From Nautiliaceae bacterium (GTDB lineage Bacteria > Campylobacterota > Campylobacteria > Campylobacterales > Nautiliaceae): DNA of 57,941 nt. Positions 18,686 to 26,701 of this stretch are shown here, in pieces (position 1 is the first letter of the stretch; each line of letters begins with the position of its first letter). A program made the translations under genes and the position numbers. Below the pieces are notes generated by a model. It did no database searches, had not been told where the DNA came from, and saw only the letters and a program-made list of their open reading frames with translations. The stretch covers positions 1 to 57,941 of the forward strand of contig JALVAK010000143.1 of the NCBI GenBank assembly GCA_027011225.1, read 5' to 3'.

Positions 18686-19160
18686 TGCAGCAGCTGCATT
18701 AATAGTTTTTAGTGGATGTAGTTTAAACAACTCATCTAATAAAGTTTCAAACAAAAAAGTTGAAGTTACAGGAATTAGAAAAGCAAGCCTTGATAAAGGC
18801 TCTCAAAACTTACCAGTTGTAACATACAACAATCAAGCGCCAATTCCTGGGAAAGTAAAACCATATAAAAAATCATATGTTACTGCACCTCCTATGATTC
18901 CTCATAGTGTAGAGGGAATGTTGCCAATTACAGCAAAAAGAAATATGTGTTTAAATTGTCACTTACCTCAAAATGCGAAAGCTCTTGGTGTAACTCCTAT
19001 GCCAGAAGACCACTTTATAGATAATTTTGAAGGGGGCAAAAAAGTTAGAAGAGTTGCAGGAAGTAGATATTTTTGTACAACATGTCACGTACCACAAGCA
19101 AACTTAAACCCTGTAATTGAAAATAAATTTGAATCACTAAAAGCAAATGCAGGATTTTAA
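18663..19160 (+). CDS. napB: NapB, dihaem cytochrome c subunit of nitrate reductase
   Basis: A 165-residue periplasmic dihaem cytochrome (CLNCH and CTTCH) that passes electrons to NapA. The N-terminus MKKIALISAAAALIVFSGCS ends in a lipobox-like FSGC, so it may be a lipoprotein rather than a freely soluble NapB; that is unusual and needs experimental proof. The middle (PVVTYNNQAPIPGKVKPY, APPMIPHSVEG) matches NapB. It overlaps napH by 23 nt and napF by one base. Confidence 0.94.
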   Translation: MKKIALISAAAALIVFSGCSLNNSSNKVSNKKVEVTGIRKASLDKGSQNLPVVTYNNQAPIPGKVKPYKKSYVTAPPMIPHSVEGMLPITAKRNMCLNCHLPQNAKALGVTPMPEDHFIDNFEGGKKVRRVAGSRYFCTTCHVPQANLNPVIENKFESLKANAGF

Positions 19161-19636
19161 TGATAGATAAGAAAAAAAGAAACCTTTTTAGGAGAGCTTC
19201 TTCTCCTTTTAAATCTTTTATTTATCCTCCGTATTTTGAAAAAAAAGAAAATTTTTTAGAATGCATTGAATGTGAGAGTAAAGATTGTGTAAATGCATGT
19301 CCTGAAAATATTATAGAAATTGAAAATAATATTCCTGTAATTAAATTTGGGATAAACGGATGTACATTTTGTGATGAATGTGCAACCGCTTGTCCTAATG
19401 GAGTGCTGGATATAAAGCATAAGAAAAATAAACTAAATGCTGAATTTATTATAAATCCTAAAAATTGTCTTGCATGGAATCAAACAATGTGTTTTTCTTG
19501 CCAAGATATCTGTGAAGAAAATGCTATAATATATAAAGGAATGTTCAATCCTGTAATTGATTTAGATAAATGCAGTGCATGCGGATTTTGTATAAGTGTA
19601 TGCCCTACATATGCAATTGATATAAAAATAATCTAA
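19160..19636 (+). CDS. napF: NapF, cytoplasmic ferredoxin-type Fe-S protein
   Basis: A 158-residue protein with four cysteine clusters: CIECESKDCVNACP, CTFCDECATACP, CLAWNQTMCFSCQDIC, CSACGFCISVCP. NapF is a cytoplasmic accessory involved in NapA maturation, possibly its Fe-S or electron supply. No signal peptide. The ATG overlaps the napB stop; napL follows after 10 nt. Confidence 0.92.
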   Translation: MIDKKKRNLFRRASSPFKSFIYPPYFEKKENFLECIECESKDCVNACPENIIEIENNIPVIKFGINGCTFCDECATACPNGVLDIKHKKNKLNAEFIINPKNCLAWNQTMCFSCQDICEENAIIYKGMFNPVIDLDKCSACGFCISVCPTYAIDIKII

Positions 19637-19646
19637 AGGCTAAAAA

Positions 19647-20600
19647 ATGAAAAAAATATTTCTTTTTTTTATAAGTGCAATTTTTGTATTTGCGATTACT
19701 GATATAAAACCTTACAAACTTTATAAATATGATTACTACATATCAAAAATTGCCTTTAATAAAAAGTTACTTGCAATAGGGCTTGAAAATGGCACTATTT
19801 TGATAAATGAATTTAGTACAAATAAAAATATAGATAAAATAACTCTTCCAAAAATTCATGATTTTATGGGAGAGCTGATTCCTATGCCAATTTATTCAAT
19901 TGATATCTCTCCTGATGGAAAAAATATTTTTATTTTAACTGAAGGCGAAGATGCAAAAAGAGAAATGTTTATTTATAATCTAAAAAACAAAAAGCTAACT
20001 AATGTGTATGAAACAAAAGAGACTTTAATGAAAGCTAACTATATCAATAACACACAAATCTTTATAGCATTACTTAGTGATGAGGTAGAGCTTTTTGATT
20101 TAAATACAAAAAAAATTATTTACAAAAATCAAGTAGGAAACTATGTATTTTCTACATATGCTCTAAATGAAAAAAAATCACTTGCCGCAATTGGTGATGA
20201 GAGTGGAAGCATAAAAATTGTAGATGTTAAAAGTGGTAAAAGAATAAAAAAAATTCAAGGCTTTAACAAAGATAAAACAATTTCACTAGATTTTGTGAAA
20301 AATTATGTAATAAATGGAAGTAGCGATAAAAGAGTAGGAGTTTATGATATAAAAACTAAAAATGCAATTGTTACTCTAAAAGCAAAATTTTTACCATACG
20401 CTAGTGCAATTAGCCCTGATGTAAAACAATTTGCTATTCAATATGATGAAAAATATAATATTAAAGTTTTTGATATGAATAAAAAGCCTCTATTTTTATT
20501 AAAAGGTCACAAAATGCCACTTAGCGATATGAAATATTTAAATAAAAATACAATAATAAGCTACTCACCAAGTGAAATAATAATATGGAAGGAGAAATAA
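19647..20600 (+). CDS. napL: NapL, periplasmic beta-propeller nap accessory protein
   Basis: A 317-residue protein with a signal peptide (MKKIFLFFISAIFVFA) and repeated WD-like beta segments (KLLAIGLENGTILINEF, SIDISPDGKNIFILT, LAAIGDESGSIKIVD, VINGSSDKRVGVYD). NapL occurs in the nap operons of Campylobacterota; its precise role is not established. Position between napF and napD is the standard order. Its stop overlaps the napD start by one base. Confidence 0.88.
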   Translation: MKKIFLFFISAIFVFAITDIKPYKLYKYDYYISKIAFNKKLLAIGLENGTILINEFSTNKNIDKITLPKIHDFMGELIPMPIYSIDISPDGKNIFILTEGEDAKREMFIYNLKNKKLTNVYETKETLMKANYINNTQIFIALLSDEVELFDLNTKKIIYKNQVGNYVFSTYALNEKKSLAAIGDESGSIKIVDVKSGKRIKKIQGFNKDKTISLDFVKNYVINGSSDKRVGVYDIKTKNAIVTLKAKFLPYASAISPDVKQFAIQYDEKYNIKVFDMNKKPLFLLKGHKMPLSDMKYLNKNTIISYSPSEIIIWKEK

Positions 20601-20944
20601 TGAATATTTCAAGCATAATTGTTAGAACAAGACCTGAAAATTATGACGCAGTATGGATGAACTTACAAGAGAGTGAGCTATGTGAAGTGCATTTTGGAGA
20701 TAAACAAAAAGGTGTCATTATAGTTACAATTGAAGGAGAGTGTGTAGAAGAAGAAATTGAAAAATTAAGACAAATAGAAGAGATGCCATTTATTATAAGT
20801 GCAGATATGCATATGAGTTATTGTGAAGAAGAGCTTGATAAAATGATGGAAGATATTGATGCAAATAAAACAGTTGAAGAGATAAATAAAGATAAAAAAG
20901 CTGAAGAAATTACTTATTTTGGCTCTCTTAAAGGAAAATATTAA
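20600..20944 (+). CDS. napD: NapD, NapA-specific Tat chaperone
   Basis: A 114-residue cytoplasmic chaperone that binds the NapA twin-arginine signal and delays export until cofactor insertion. I start it at ATG 20600 (MNISSIIVRTRPENYDAV), preceded by GGAGAAATA; five upstream codons in frame would overlap napL. Compact ferredoxin-fold core, followed by an acidic C-terminal extension typical of Campylobacterota NapD. Confidence 0.9.
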   Translation: MNISSIIVRTRPENYDAVWMNLQESELCEVHFGDKQKGVIIVTIEGECVEEEIEKLRQIEEMPFIISADMHMSYCEEELDKMMEDIDANKTVEEINKDKKAEEITYFGSLKGKY

Positions 20945-20972
20945 AAATTTTTTAAAAATTATACTTTTGGCA

Positions 20973-21022
20973 CTTTTGAGACACGTTTATTTTATAAAAT
21001 TTTAAAGAGATAGTCTCAAAAG
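20973..21022 (+). promoter_or_regulatory. Inverted repeat and palindrome in the hao leader
   Basis: CTTTTGAGAC (20973-20982) is perfectly repeated in inverse as GTCTCAAAAG (21013-21022), 30 nt apart. The right arm runs into the Hao ribosome site AAAAGGAG. Between them lies a 12-bp palindrome ATTTTATAAAAT (20989-21000) that could also serve as a -10 box. It is either a DNA operator flanking a promoter or, if transcription comes from nap, an RNA hairpin that masks the ribosome site. Confidence 0.6.
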
Positions 21023-21031
21023 GAGTGAAAA

Positions 21032-22570
21032 ATGAAAAAAGCACTAACAGCAGGTCTAAGCGTAGCAGCAATCACATCTGTAGCATTTGCAGCTAACAGC
21101 TTAGATTCTAACCCAAATTACAAAAAACTTAAAAACTTTCACCCAAAAGGTGTAAGTAACGACCAATGTTTAATGTGTCACAAAACTACTGACCCTGGAA
21201 TTGTAGCTGATTGGCAACATTCTAAACACGCAAAAGCAGGTGTAGGCTGTGTTGAATGTCACGTAGTACCAAAAGACTATCCAACTGCATTCAAAAATCA
21301 CCCAATGCAAGGTGCTAACTGGACTGTTCAAATTGCTGTTTCATCTGTAACTTGTGCAAAATGTCACGCAAAAGAAGTAACTGAATATCTAAACTCTGGA
21401 CACGCAAGAGGTGCAGCTCAATGGCTTGCAGTAAATGGAACTAAACATGGATATTTAATGACTAAACTTTCATATTATTATGAAAGTTTAAAAGGTAGAA
21501 ATCCAACTCTAAATGGCGTACCTGGCGATAAAATGGCAAAAGGTATTAGAAGAGATGGTGAAGTATTTTATGCAAATGAAAAAAATCCAAAAATTGCTGA
21601 TTTAAACGTAGCAAACATTTGTATCCAATGTCACGGAACAACTATAAAACTTGATAAAAATGGTGTTCCAGACCCAAGAACTTGGCCAAATGATGGTATT
21701 GCTTCATTATATCCAGATGGAGGAGTTGGAAACTGTCTAAGCTGTCACAGCAGACATAAATTCAGCGCAGCTGAAGCTAGACATCCAGCAAGCTGTGGTA
21801 ACTGTCACTTAGGACCAGACCATCCAATGAAAGAAGTTTTTGAATCAAGTGTACATGGACACATCTTTGATACAAATGAAGAAGATTATAAATTCGATAC
21901 AGGTGAGCAAATCCCTGGTAAAACTCTAAGAGCTGCTACATGTTTTACATGTCATATGGCAGCAATTAATGGTCTTAAATCAACTCACAACGTATCACTT
22001 AGACTTAAATGGAATCTTTGGGCACCAGATAGCTTCTTAAGAACAGGTGGATATGAAACAGCTGGTTGGGCATTCTGGAAAGGTGGAGGAAAAGTTATTG
22101 GTGGCAAAACTGTAATTAGAGGTAATCCAAAAGCTGGTAATCCTGCAGGTCCAGAAGCAGCTAGAGCTGATATGAAAAAAGTTTGTATGACTTGTCACCA
22201 AGCTACATTTACAAACAATTATTTCCAAAGAGTAGATGCAGCTGTAAAAGTTTACAATGAATACAAAGCATTTGCTAATAAAATGATGAAAGATTTAAAA
22301 TCAAAAGGTTTAATTAAATCTGATGTATGGAGTGACCCATTCTTCAAACTATACTATTACCTATGGCATCATGAAGGAAGAAGATTTAGACATGGTGCAG
22401 CTATGGGAAGCCCAGATTATGCACATTGGCATGGAGTATTCCAAGTAATGCAAGATATTAGAGAAATGAAAGATATCTATGATTACAGAATGAAAATGTA
22501 CAAAAAATATAAAGACGCTAAAAAAGTTCTTGAAAATGAGCCTCCAATGCCAGTTGTTACTCACGAATAA
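21032..22570 (+). CDS. haoA: Octahaem cytochrome c, epsilon-type hydroxylamine oxidoreductase family (Hao)
   Basis: A 512-residue secreted cytochrome (signal MKKALTAGLSVAAITSVAFA) with eight CxxCH sites, Cys at 46, 73, 108, 197, 235, 255, 304 and 385. Spacing, GPDHPMKEVFESSVHG and the C-terminal LWHHEGRRFRHG and PDYAHWHG blocks are those of the HAO family, not of NrfA (which would have a CxxCK site) or Otr. In Campylobacterota, epsilon-Hao enzymes are reported to act reductively on nitrite/hydroxylamine, with electrons from a NapC-type partner. It sits 87 nt after napD and ends in a terminator, so it belongs functionally to nitrate reduction. Whether nitrite or hydroxylamine is the physiological substrate is open. 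Confidence 0.92.
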   Translation: MKKALTAGLSVAAITSVAFAANSLDSNPNYKKLKNFHPKGVSNDQCLMCHKTTDPGIVADWQHSKHAKAGVGCVECHVVPKDYPTAFKNHPMQGANWTVQIAVSSVTCAKCHAKEVTEYLNSGHARGAAQWLAVNGTKHGYLMTKLSYYYESLKGRNPTLNGVPGDKMAKGIRRDGEVFYANEKNPKIADLNVANICIQCHGTTIKLDKNGVPDPRTWPNDGIASLYPDGGVGNCLSCHSRHKFSAAEARHPASCGNCHLGPDHPMKEVFESSVHGHIFDTNEEDYKFDTGEQIPGKTLRAATCFTCHMAAINGLKSTHNVSLRLKWNLWAPDSFLRTGGYETAGWAFWKGGGKVIGGKTVIRGNPKAGNPAGPEAARADMKKVCMTCHQATFTNNYFQRVDAAVKVYNEYKAFANKMMKDLKSKGLIKSDVWSDPFFKLYYYLWHHEGRRFRHGAAMGSPDYAHWHGVFQVMQDIREMKDIYDYRMKMYKKYKDAKKVLENEPPMPVVTHE

Positions 22571-22590
22571 GCCCTCTTTTTTGGGCTTTT
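22569..22590 (+). terminator. Rho-independent terminator after hao
   Basis: AAGCCC, 8-nt T-rich loop, GGGCTT then more T. The stem begins in the hao stop codon and closes the nap-hao transcript. Confidence 0.85.
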
Positions 22591-22627
22591 ATTTTTATCA
22601 AAAATAGTCTTTGACACTAAATTTAAA

Positions 22628-22651
22628 AAATTAAAAAGCCAAAAAGGCTAA
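22628..22651 (-). terminator. Terminator of the small cytochrome gene
   Basis: On the reverse strand AGCC-TTTTT-GGCT (22637-22649) is followed by TTTAATTTTTT. It faces the hao terminator across about 40 nt of convergent intergenic DNA. Confidence 0.7.
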
Positions 22652-22659
22652 AGTAGGTT

Positions 22660-22896
22660 TTATTTTTTTCCGTATTTTTTAGCTGCTTCTTCGATTTCTT
22701 TATCACTCATTCCTTTAGCAATATTAACCATCATAGGATTGCCTTTTCCAGCTTTAAATTCTTTCATTTTTTTAACAATTTCTGCTGGAGTCATGTTGTC
22801 AAGTTTTTTTGCCATTCCACCATTATGGCACATAGCACAATCTTGATATGCAAATCCTAATGCCGCTAATGATAAAAACGCTAATAGTTTTTTCAT
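22660..22896 (-). CDS. Small monohaem cytochrome c (c553-like)
   Basis: A 78-residue secreted protein: signal peptide MKKLLAFLSLAALGFA, one haem site CAMCH at once after it, and a C-terminal helix with GNPMMVNIAKGMSD, whose Met residues can supply the distal ligand. Mature size is about 60 residues, very small for a cytochrome c. It resembles the 75-residue protein at 23754-23981, so the two look like paralogues. Role: probably a soluble periplasmic electron carrier, partner unknown; it stands next to, and convergent with, hao. Good AAAGGAGTAGTA ribosome site. Confidence 0.85.
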   Translation of the reverse strand: MKKLLAFLSLAALGFAYQDCAMCHNGGMAKKLDNMTPAEIVKKMKEFKAGKGNPMMVNIAKGMSDKEIEEAAKKYGKK

Positions 22897-22911
22897 TACT
22901 ACTCCTTTTAT

Positions 22912-22938
22912 TCAAATGTAATTCAAATTATATCAAAT
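22912..22938 (-). repeat. Three TCAAAT direct repeats with helical spacing upstream of the small cytochrome
   Basis: TCAAAT at 22912, 22923 and 22933 (ATTTGA on the gene's strand), spaced 11 and 10 bp, overlapping a TATAAT -10 box (22927-22932). One-turn direct repeats are how OmpR/PhoB-type regulators bind. AT-richness makes chance possible. Confidence 0.35.
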
Positions 22939-23750
22939 TAAGTTCTAAATTTCATAGGAAGAGGAGCAAATTTCATTTTACATTTATTTTTAATGATTTT
23001 TCCATTTTTATCTATTATGATTTCATAATAACTATCAGCTCCCATATCATCAGTGGAATACAGCTCTAAAATAATTTTTTCATTATCTATTTTATATTTA
23101 TCAAAACTCTCTTCACTTCCTAAATCAAAAAATCTAATCCAACCTTTATTTAAATTAGCTATAAACGCATCTTGAGTAGTATTTTTTATTGTACCTATTA
23201 CAAATAAGTCATCTCCTACTTTAAATACAAAATTGCCATTAATAGAATTTTTAAGTTGCATTTTCTTAATTAGTTTTCCATTTTTATAAATTTCTATATA
23301 GCTTTTACCATCTCTAAATACATCAATTAATACGTAATAATCTTTATTTTTTACATACAAATCTTTAATAAGAGCATATTTTCTTGGAATTTTCACTCTT
23401 TTAATAACCCTTCCATTCTCATCTAAAACTAAAATTTCTGGAAAATAATTTGAATCTAACCCTGCTACATAAATTTTATCATTATCAACTGCAATTTTTT
23501 TAGTATCTAAATTAGTAGAAATAGTTTTGACTTGATTAAAATTTTTATCCAAAAAAACAATTTTAGCTCCATTTGCGCTTGGAGATGAAAAAATATAAAA
23601 ATTTTTAAATTTAATTAAATCATCACTTGTTATATGATATTTCTTTATTAAAGTTTTATCAATATTAACTTTTTCAATTTTCTTATCTATTTGAGACGTA
23701 GCACACCCTGCTAAAAAAATTATTGCTGCTAAATTTATTATCTTTTTCAT
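22938..23750 (-). CDS. Lipoprotein of unknown function, probable beta-propeller
   Basis: I do not recognise the family. It is 270 residues, with a lipoprotein signal (MKKIINLAAIIFLAGCA) and repeated short beta units such as IVFLDKNFNQVKTIS, ILVLDENGRVIKRVK and YIEIYKNGKLIKKM, each ending in a G/N-turn. These repeats resemble NHL/6-bladed propeller proteins. It is sandwiched between two monohaem cytochrome genes (3 nt to the one upstream), suggesting a membrane-attached scaffold for them; this is inference from position only. Confidence 0.7.
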   Translation of the reverse strand: MKKIINLAAIIFLAGCATSQIDKKIEKVNIDKTLIKKYHITSDDLIKFKNFYIFSSPSANGAKIVFLDKNFNQVKTISTNLDTKKIAVDNDKIYVAGLDSNYFPEILVLDENGRVIKRVKIPRKYALIKDLYVKNKDYYVLIDVFRDGKSYIEIYKNGKLIKKMQLKNSINGNFVFKVGDDLFVIGTIKNTTQDAFIANLNKGWIRFFDLGSEESFDKYKIDNEKIILELYSTDDMGADSYYEIIIDKNGKIIKNKCKMKFAPLPMKFRT

Positions 23751-23753
23751 ATC

Positions 23754-23981
23754 TTACCTTCCATATATTTTTAAAATATTTTTAATATCTTCTTTTGTTA
23801 AGCTTCTAGCAATATAAGACATGGTGCTATTTTCTTTTTTTAGCTCATTTAATCTTTTTTGAATATAACTTTTTTTAAGAGAATTTAAATCTACTTCTTT
23901 TCTTCCATTATGACAACTCATACAAAAAGTATAATTTTTTGCAAAAATTAAAATAGGTAAAATTAATAATATCTTTTTCAT
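23754..23981 (-). CDS. Small monohaem cytochrome c
   Basis: A 75-residue secreted protein: signal MKKILLILPILIFAKN, haem site CMSCHNGRK, and a C-terminal half (STMSYIARSLTKEDIKNILKIYG) that lines up with GNPMMVNIAKGMSDKEIEEAAKKYG of the 78-residue cytochrome at 22660. It overlaps ccdA by 4 nt, so it is made together with a thiol-reductant exporter used in cytochrome maturation. Electron partners are unknown. Confidence 0.8.
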   Translation of the reverse strand: MKKILLILPILIFAKNYTFCMSCHNGRKEVDLNSLKKSYIQKRLNELKKENSTMSYIARSLTKEDIKNILKIYGR

Positions 23982-24673
23982 TTTAACCCTTTATAAAGCA
24001 TATAAACACCAACTAATATAAGCAAAATCCCACTAATTTTTTCAATTATTCCCATATATTTTTTTAATTTTTCTATAATTTTTAAACTCATTAAAGTAAA
24101 AATTGCCATCAAAATAAAAGGCAAAGCAAGACCTATAGTGTATAAAATCATCATTATTATACTTTTAGTAGGCTCAGTGGCTGCCATCCCTACAATAGTA
24201 CCAAAAATTGGACCAATACAAGGCGTCCAACCAAGAGCAAAAGAGACACCTAGTAAAAAACTTCCTACATTTTGTAAATTAAGTCTTTTTTCGTATTGTA
24301 AAAATTTAATTCTTATAAACCCTCCTAAATGCAAACCAAAAATAATAATAATTAATGCTGCTACGATATTAAAAATTTTATTATGTAAAAAATTTCCTAT
24401 CAAATTTGCCATTGCAGCACCAAGTAAAATAAATACAACAGAAAAACCTAAAATAAACATTACAGAATTTATAAAAATTTTTATTTTTTCTTTTTTATCT
24501 AATTTCCTTTGTTGAAGCTCTGAAGCGCTAATACCTGTAATATAAAAAAAGTAAATTGGCACTAAAGGCAAAACACAAGGTGAGAGAAATGATAAAACTC
24601 CTGCTATAAAACTTACAATAAAAGGCATTGAATCAAAATAGTTAAAAAGCGAATATACCAAATTATCAAGCAT
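23978..24673 (-). CDS. ccdA: CcdA/DsbD-family transmembrane thiol reductase
   Basis: A 231-residue membrane protein with six helices. The two redox cysteines sit in the family motifs LSPCVLPLVPIY and GWTPCIGPIFGT. It carries electrons from cytoplasmic thioredoxin to periplasmic thioredoxin-like proteins, here plausibly the CPPC protein at 8413. It overlaps hemY by 8 nt and the monohaem cytochrome by 4 nt. Confidence 0.93.
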   Translation of the reverse strand: MLDNLVYSLFNYFDSMPFIVSFIAGVLSFLSPCVLPLVPIYFFYITGISASELQQRKLDKKEKIKIFINSVMFILGFSVVFILLGAAMANLIGNFLHNKIFNIVAALIIIIFGLHLGGFIRIKFLQYEKRLNLQNVGSFLLGVSFALGWTPCIGPIFGTIVGMAATEPTKSIIMMILYTIGLALPFILMAIFTLMSLKIIEKLKKYMGIIEKISGILLILVGVYMLYKGLK

Positions 24674-25898
24674 TTTTATCCTTTAATTTTTTAGCTAATT
24701 CATATGAATTTTTAATACAATCATTAAAACTAACTCCTCTATAAGCATTACCTGTAAGTATTATACCTACTTTTTGCGCTTCTTGAAAAATATTTTCAAC
24801 TAACTCATTATGTCCTAGAGAATAATTTGGAATTGCTTTTTTATGAAGTTTTATCCAACTAAACTTTGGATTTTTAGCTCCAGTTATTTTTTCTACATCT
24901 TTTTTTGCAATTTCAATTATTTTATCTTCATCTAAATCCCTAATTTCAGGATATCTTGCACCTCCTAGCATTACACGAATAGCGTTTCTATTTGGAAAAA
25001 TATACTTATCCATCAAAATTCCAAGAGATTTTTCTTTTATTGTAAGTATTCCAAATCCAACTGGCTTTATTGTATCATAATCAAATCCAACAATTGCTAC
25101 AGGGTTATATTCTATTTTTGAAAGTAGATTTGAGAGTTTATTATATTTTTTTAAAATATTAGCAGCTTCATAAGTAGGAGTTGCTATCACAACTTTATCA
25201 AAATCTTTCAATTCATCAATATCTTTAATTTCCTTTTTTACAAAATTTGCTTTTATATTTTGCTTTAGTTTTTCTATAAATTCACTCATTCCCCATTCAA
25301 ATGAATGAAGCTCACCACTTGGCTGACCTCCTCTTTTTAGTTTTATCATCCCTTTAAATAAACTTCCATATTCACACTCTATCTTTTTAAGCTTTGGAAA
25401 TGCCGCATTCATTGAAGTTTTTTTTGGAGTTGAAGCATAAATCCCAGCAAGCATTGGTATCATCATCTTCTTAGTAAATTCTCTTCCAAATCTTCTGTTT
25501 GCAAATTCTTCTACACTCTCTTCATCACACTTTGGCTTTACAAAAAATTCTTTTAAAATCCTGAGTTTTCCTCTAAAACTCATTATATCACTTTTTAAAA
25601 AATCAAGCGGCTTTGTTGGAATTTGGATAAGTTTATTATCATAAATAAATCTTTTTTTTGCATTTTCATTTGCTTTAATTGGTTTAATTCCTATTTTCTC
25701 GCATAATTCAAGAGTTTTTGGAGAATTACTTAAAAAACCATTCACTCCTTCTTCTAAAAGATAATTATTTACTTTTTGAGTATAAGCCTTACCTCCCCAT
25801 TTCTCTTTTTCAAAGATAGTAATATCAAAATCATTTTGCAAATAATATGCAAGACTTAGCCCACTAATTCCACCACCTACTATTGCTAATTTTTGCAT
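24666..25898 (-). CDS. hemY: Protoporphyrinogen oxidase (HemY/HemG-type flavoprotein)
   Basis: A 410-residue FAD enzyme: N-terminal dinucleotide fold VGGGISGLSLAYYL, FEKEKWGGKA, a central YASTPKKTSMNAAFPKL block typical of the family, and C-terminal TGNAYRGVSFNDCI. It oxidises protoporphyrinogen IX to protoporphyrin IX, completing the pathway whose early genes are at 1-5430. In an anaerobe the electron acceptor must be other than oxygen, perhaps quinone. A coproporphyrinogen oxidase role is less likely because hemN is present. It overlaps lgt by 13 nt. Confidence 0.88.
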   Translation of the reverse strand: MQKLAIVGGGISGLSLAYYLQNDFDITIFEKEKWGGKAYTQKVNNYLLEEGVNGFLSNSPKTLELCEKIGIKPIKANENAKKRFIYDNKLIQIPTKPLDFLKSDIMSFRGKLRILKEFFVKPKCDEESVEEFANRRFGREFTKKMMIPMLAGIYASTPKKTSMNAAFPKLKKIECEYGSLFKGMIKLKRGGQPSGELHSFEWGMSEFIEKLKQNIKANFVKKEIKDIDELKDFDKVVIATPTYEAANILKKYNKLSNLLSKIEYNPVAIVGFDYDTIKPVGFGILTIKEKSLGILMDKYIFPNRNAIRVMLGGARYPEIRDLDEDKIIEIAKKDVEKITGAKNPKFSWIKLHKKAIPNYSLGHNELVENIFQEAQKVGIILTGNAYRGVSFNDCIKNSYELAKKLKDKNA

Positions 25899-26701
25899 GA
25901 TTTTCTCCTATAAATTAATACCATTACTCCTAAAATTATCATAAATGAGCTTAAAATCTGCCCCATTGTAAAATGAGCTATAATAAATCCAAGCTGAGAG
26001 TCTGGCTCGCGCCAAAATTCGCACAAAAATCTAAAAACTCCATATGAGATAAGATAAACTGCTATTAATTCCCCTTGGCATTTGTAAAACTTCTTATAAT
26101 AAAAATAAATTACTAAAAAACTTAAAATTCCTTCAAAAAACGCTTCATATATACCAATTGGATGCCTTAAAGCCCCATTAATATATACTCCCCAAGGCAT
26201 TTCAGTAACTCTTCCAACAATTCTTCCATTTAAAAAATTACCAATTCTCCCAAACACATATGCAAGTGGCACAGCTAAAGCTACTACATCTAAAATTTTC
26301 CAAAAATTAACTTTTTTTATATAACAAAAAAGAAGCGTTGCAATCAAAAATCCTATAACTGCCCCATGATAACTCATCCCAGCAATTCCCACAAACTTAC
26401 CATTTACAAATGGATTAAATGCCTCCCAAGGATGAAGTAGATAATATTTTTGCATTCCTGGCATATAAAAAAGCACATACCCAAACCTAGCACCAAGTAT
26501 TATTCCAATTTCTGCCCAAATAAAATATTCATCAATTATCTTTTTACTAAATCCAAATTTTTCACCAAACTTAATAGCCAAAAAATACCCAGTAATTAAA
26601 GCTAAAATATACATAATTGCATACCAATGAATCTTAAATCCAAACAAAGAAAAAGCAATAGGATTAATGTGAGAATAAATATGCTGCCAAAACTCTATCA
26701 A
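25886..26701 (-). CDS. lgt: Prolipoprotein diacylglyceryl transferase
   Basis: A 271-residue membrane enzyme that lipidates the lipobox cysteine of prolipoproteins. Motifs: YHGAVIGF (catalytic His), GRIGNFLNGRIVGRVTEMPWGV region with the essential Arg/Asn/Gly, and a C-terminal FRFLCEFWREPD. It starts at TTG 26701 with AAGGATAATAG before it, overlapping the stop of the Fe-S gene (TTGA). Seven helices. Confidence 0.95.
   Translation of the reverse strand: MIEFWQHIYSHINPIAFSLFGFKIHWYAIMYILALITGYFLAIKFGEKFGFSKKIIDEYFIWAEIGIILGARFGYVLFYMPGMQKYYLLHPWEAFNPFVNGKFVGIAGMSYHGAVIGFLIATLLFCYIKKVNFWKILDVVALAVPLAYVFGRIGNFLNGRIVGRVTEMPWGVYINGALRHPIGIYEAFFEGILSFLVIYFYYKKFYKCQGELIAVYLISYGVFRFLCEFWREPDSQLGFIIAHFTMGQILSSFMIILGVMVLIYRRKSCKN

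Noticed and set aside
20966-20980. TTGGCAC upstream of hao as a sigma-54 -24 element
   Set aside because: The required TTGC-type -12 element is not at the right distance (AGACA is found instead).
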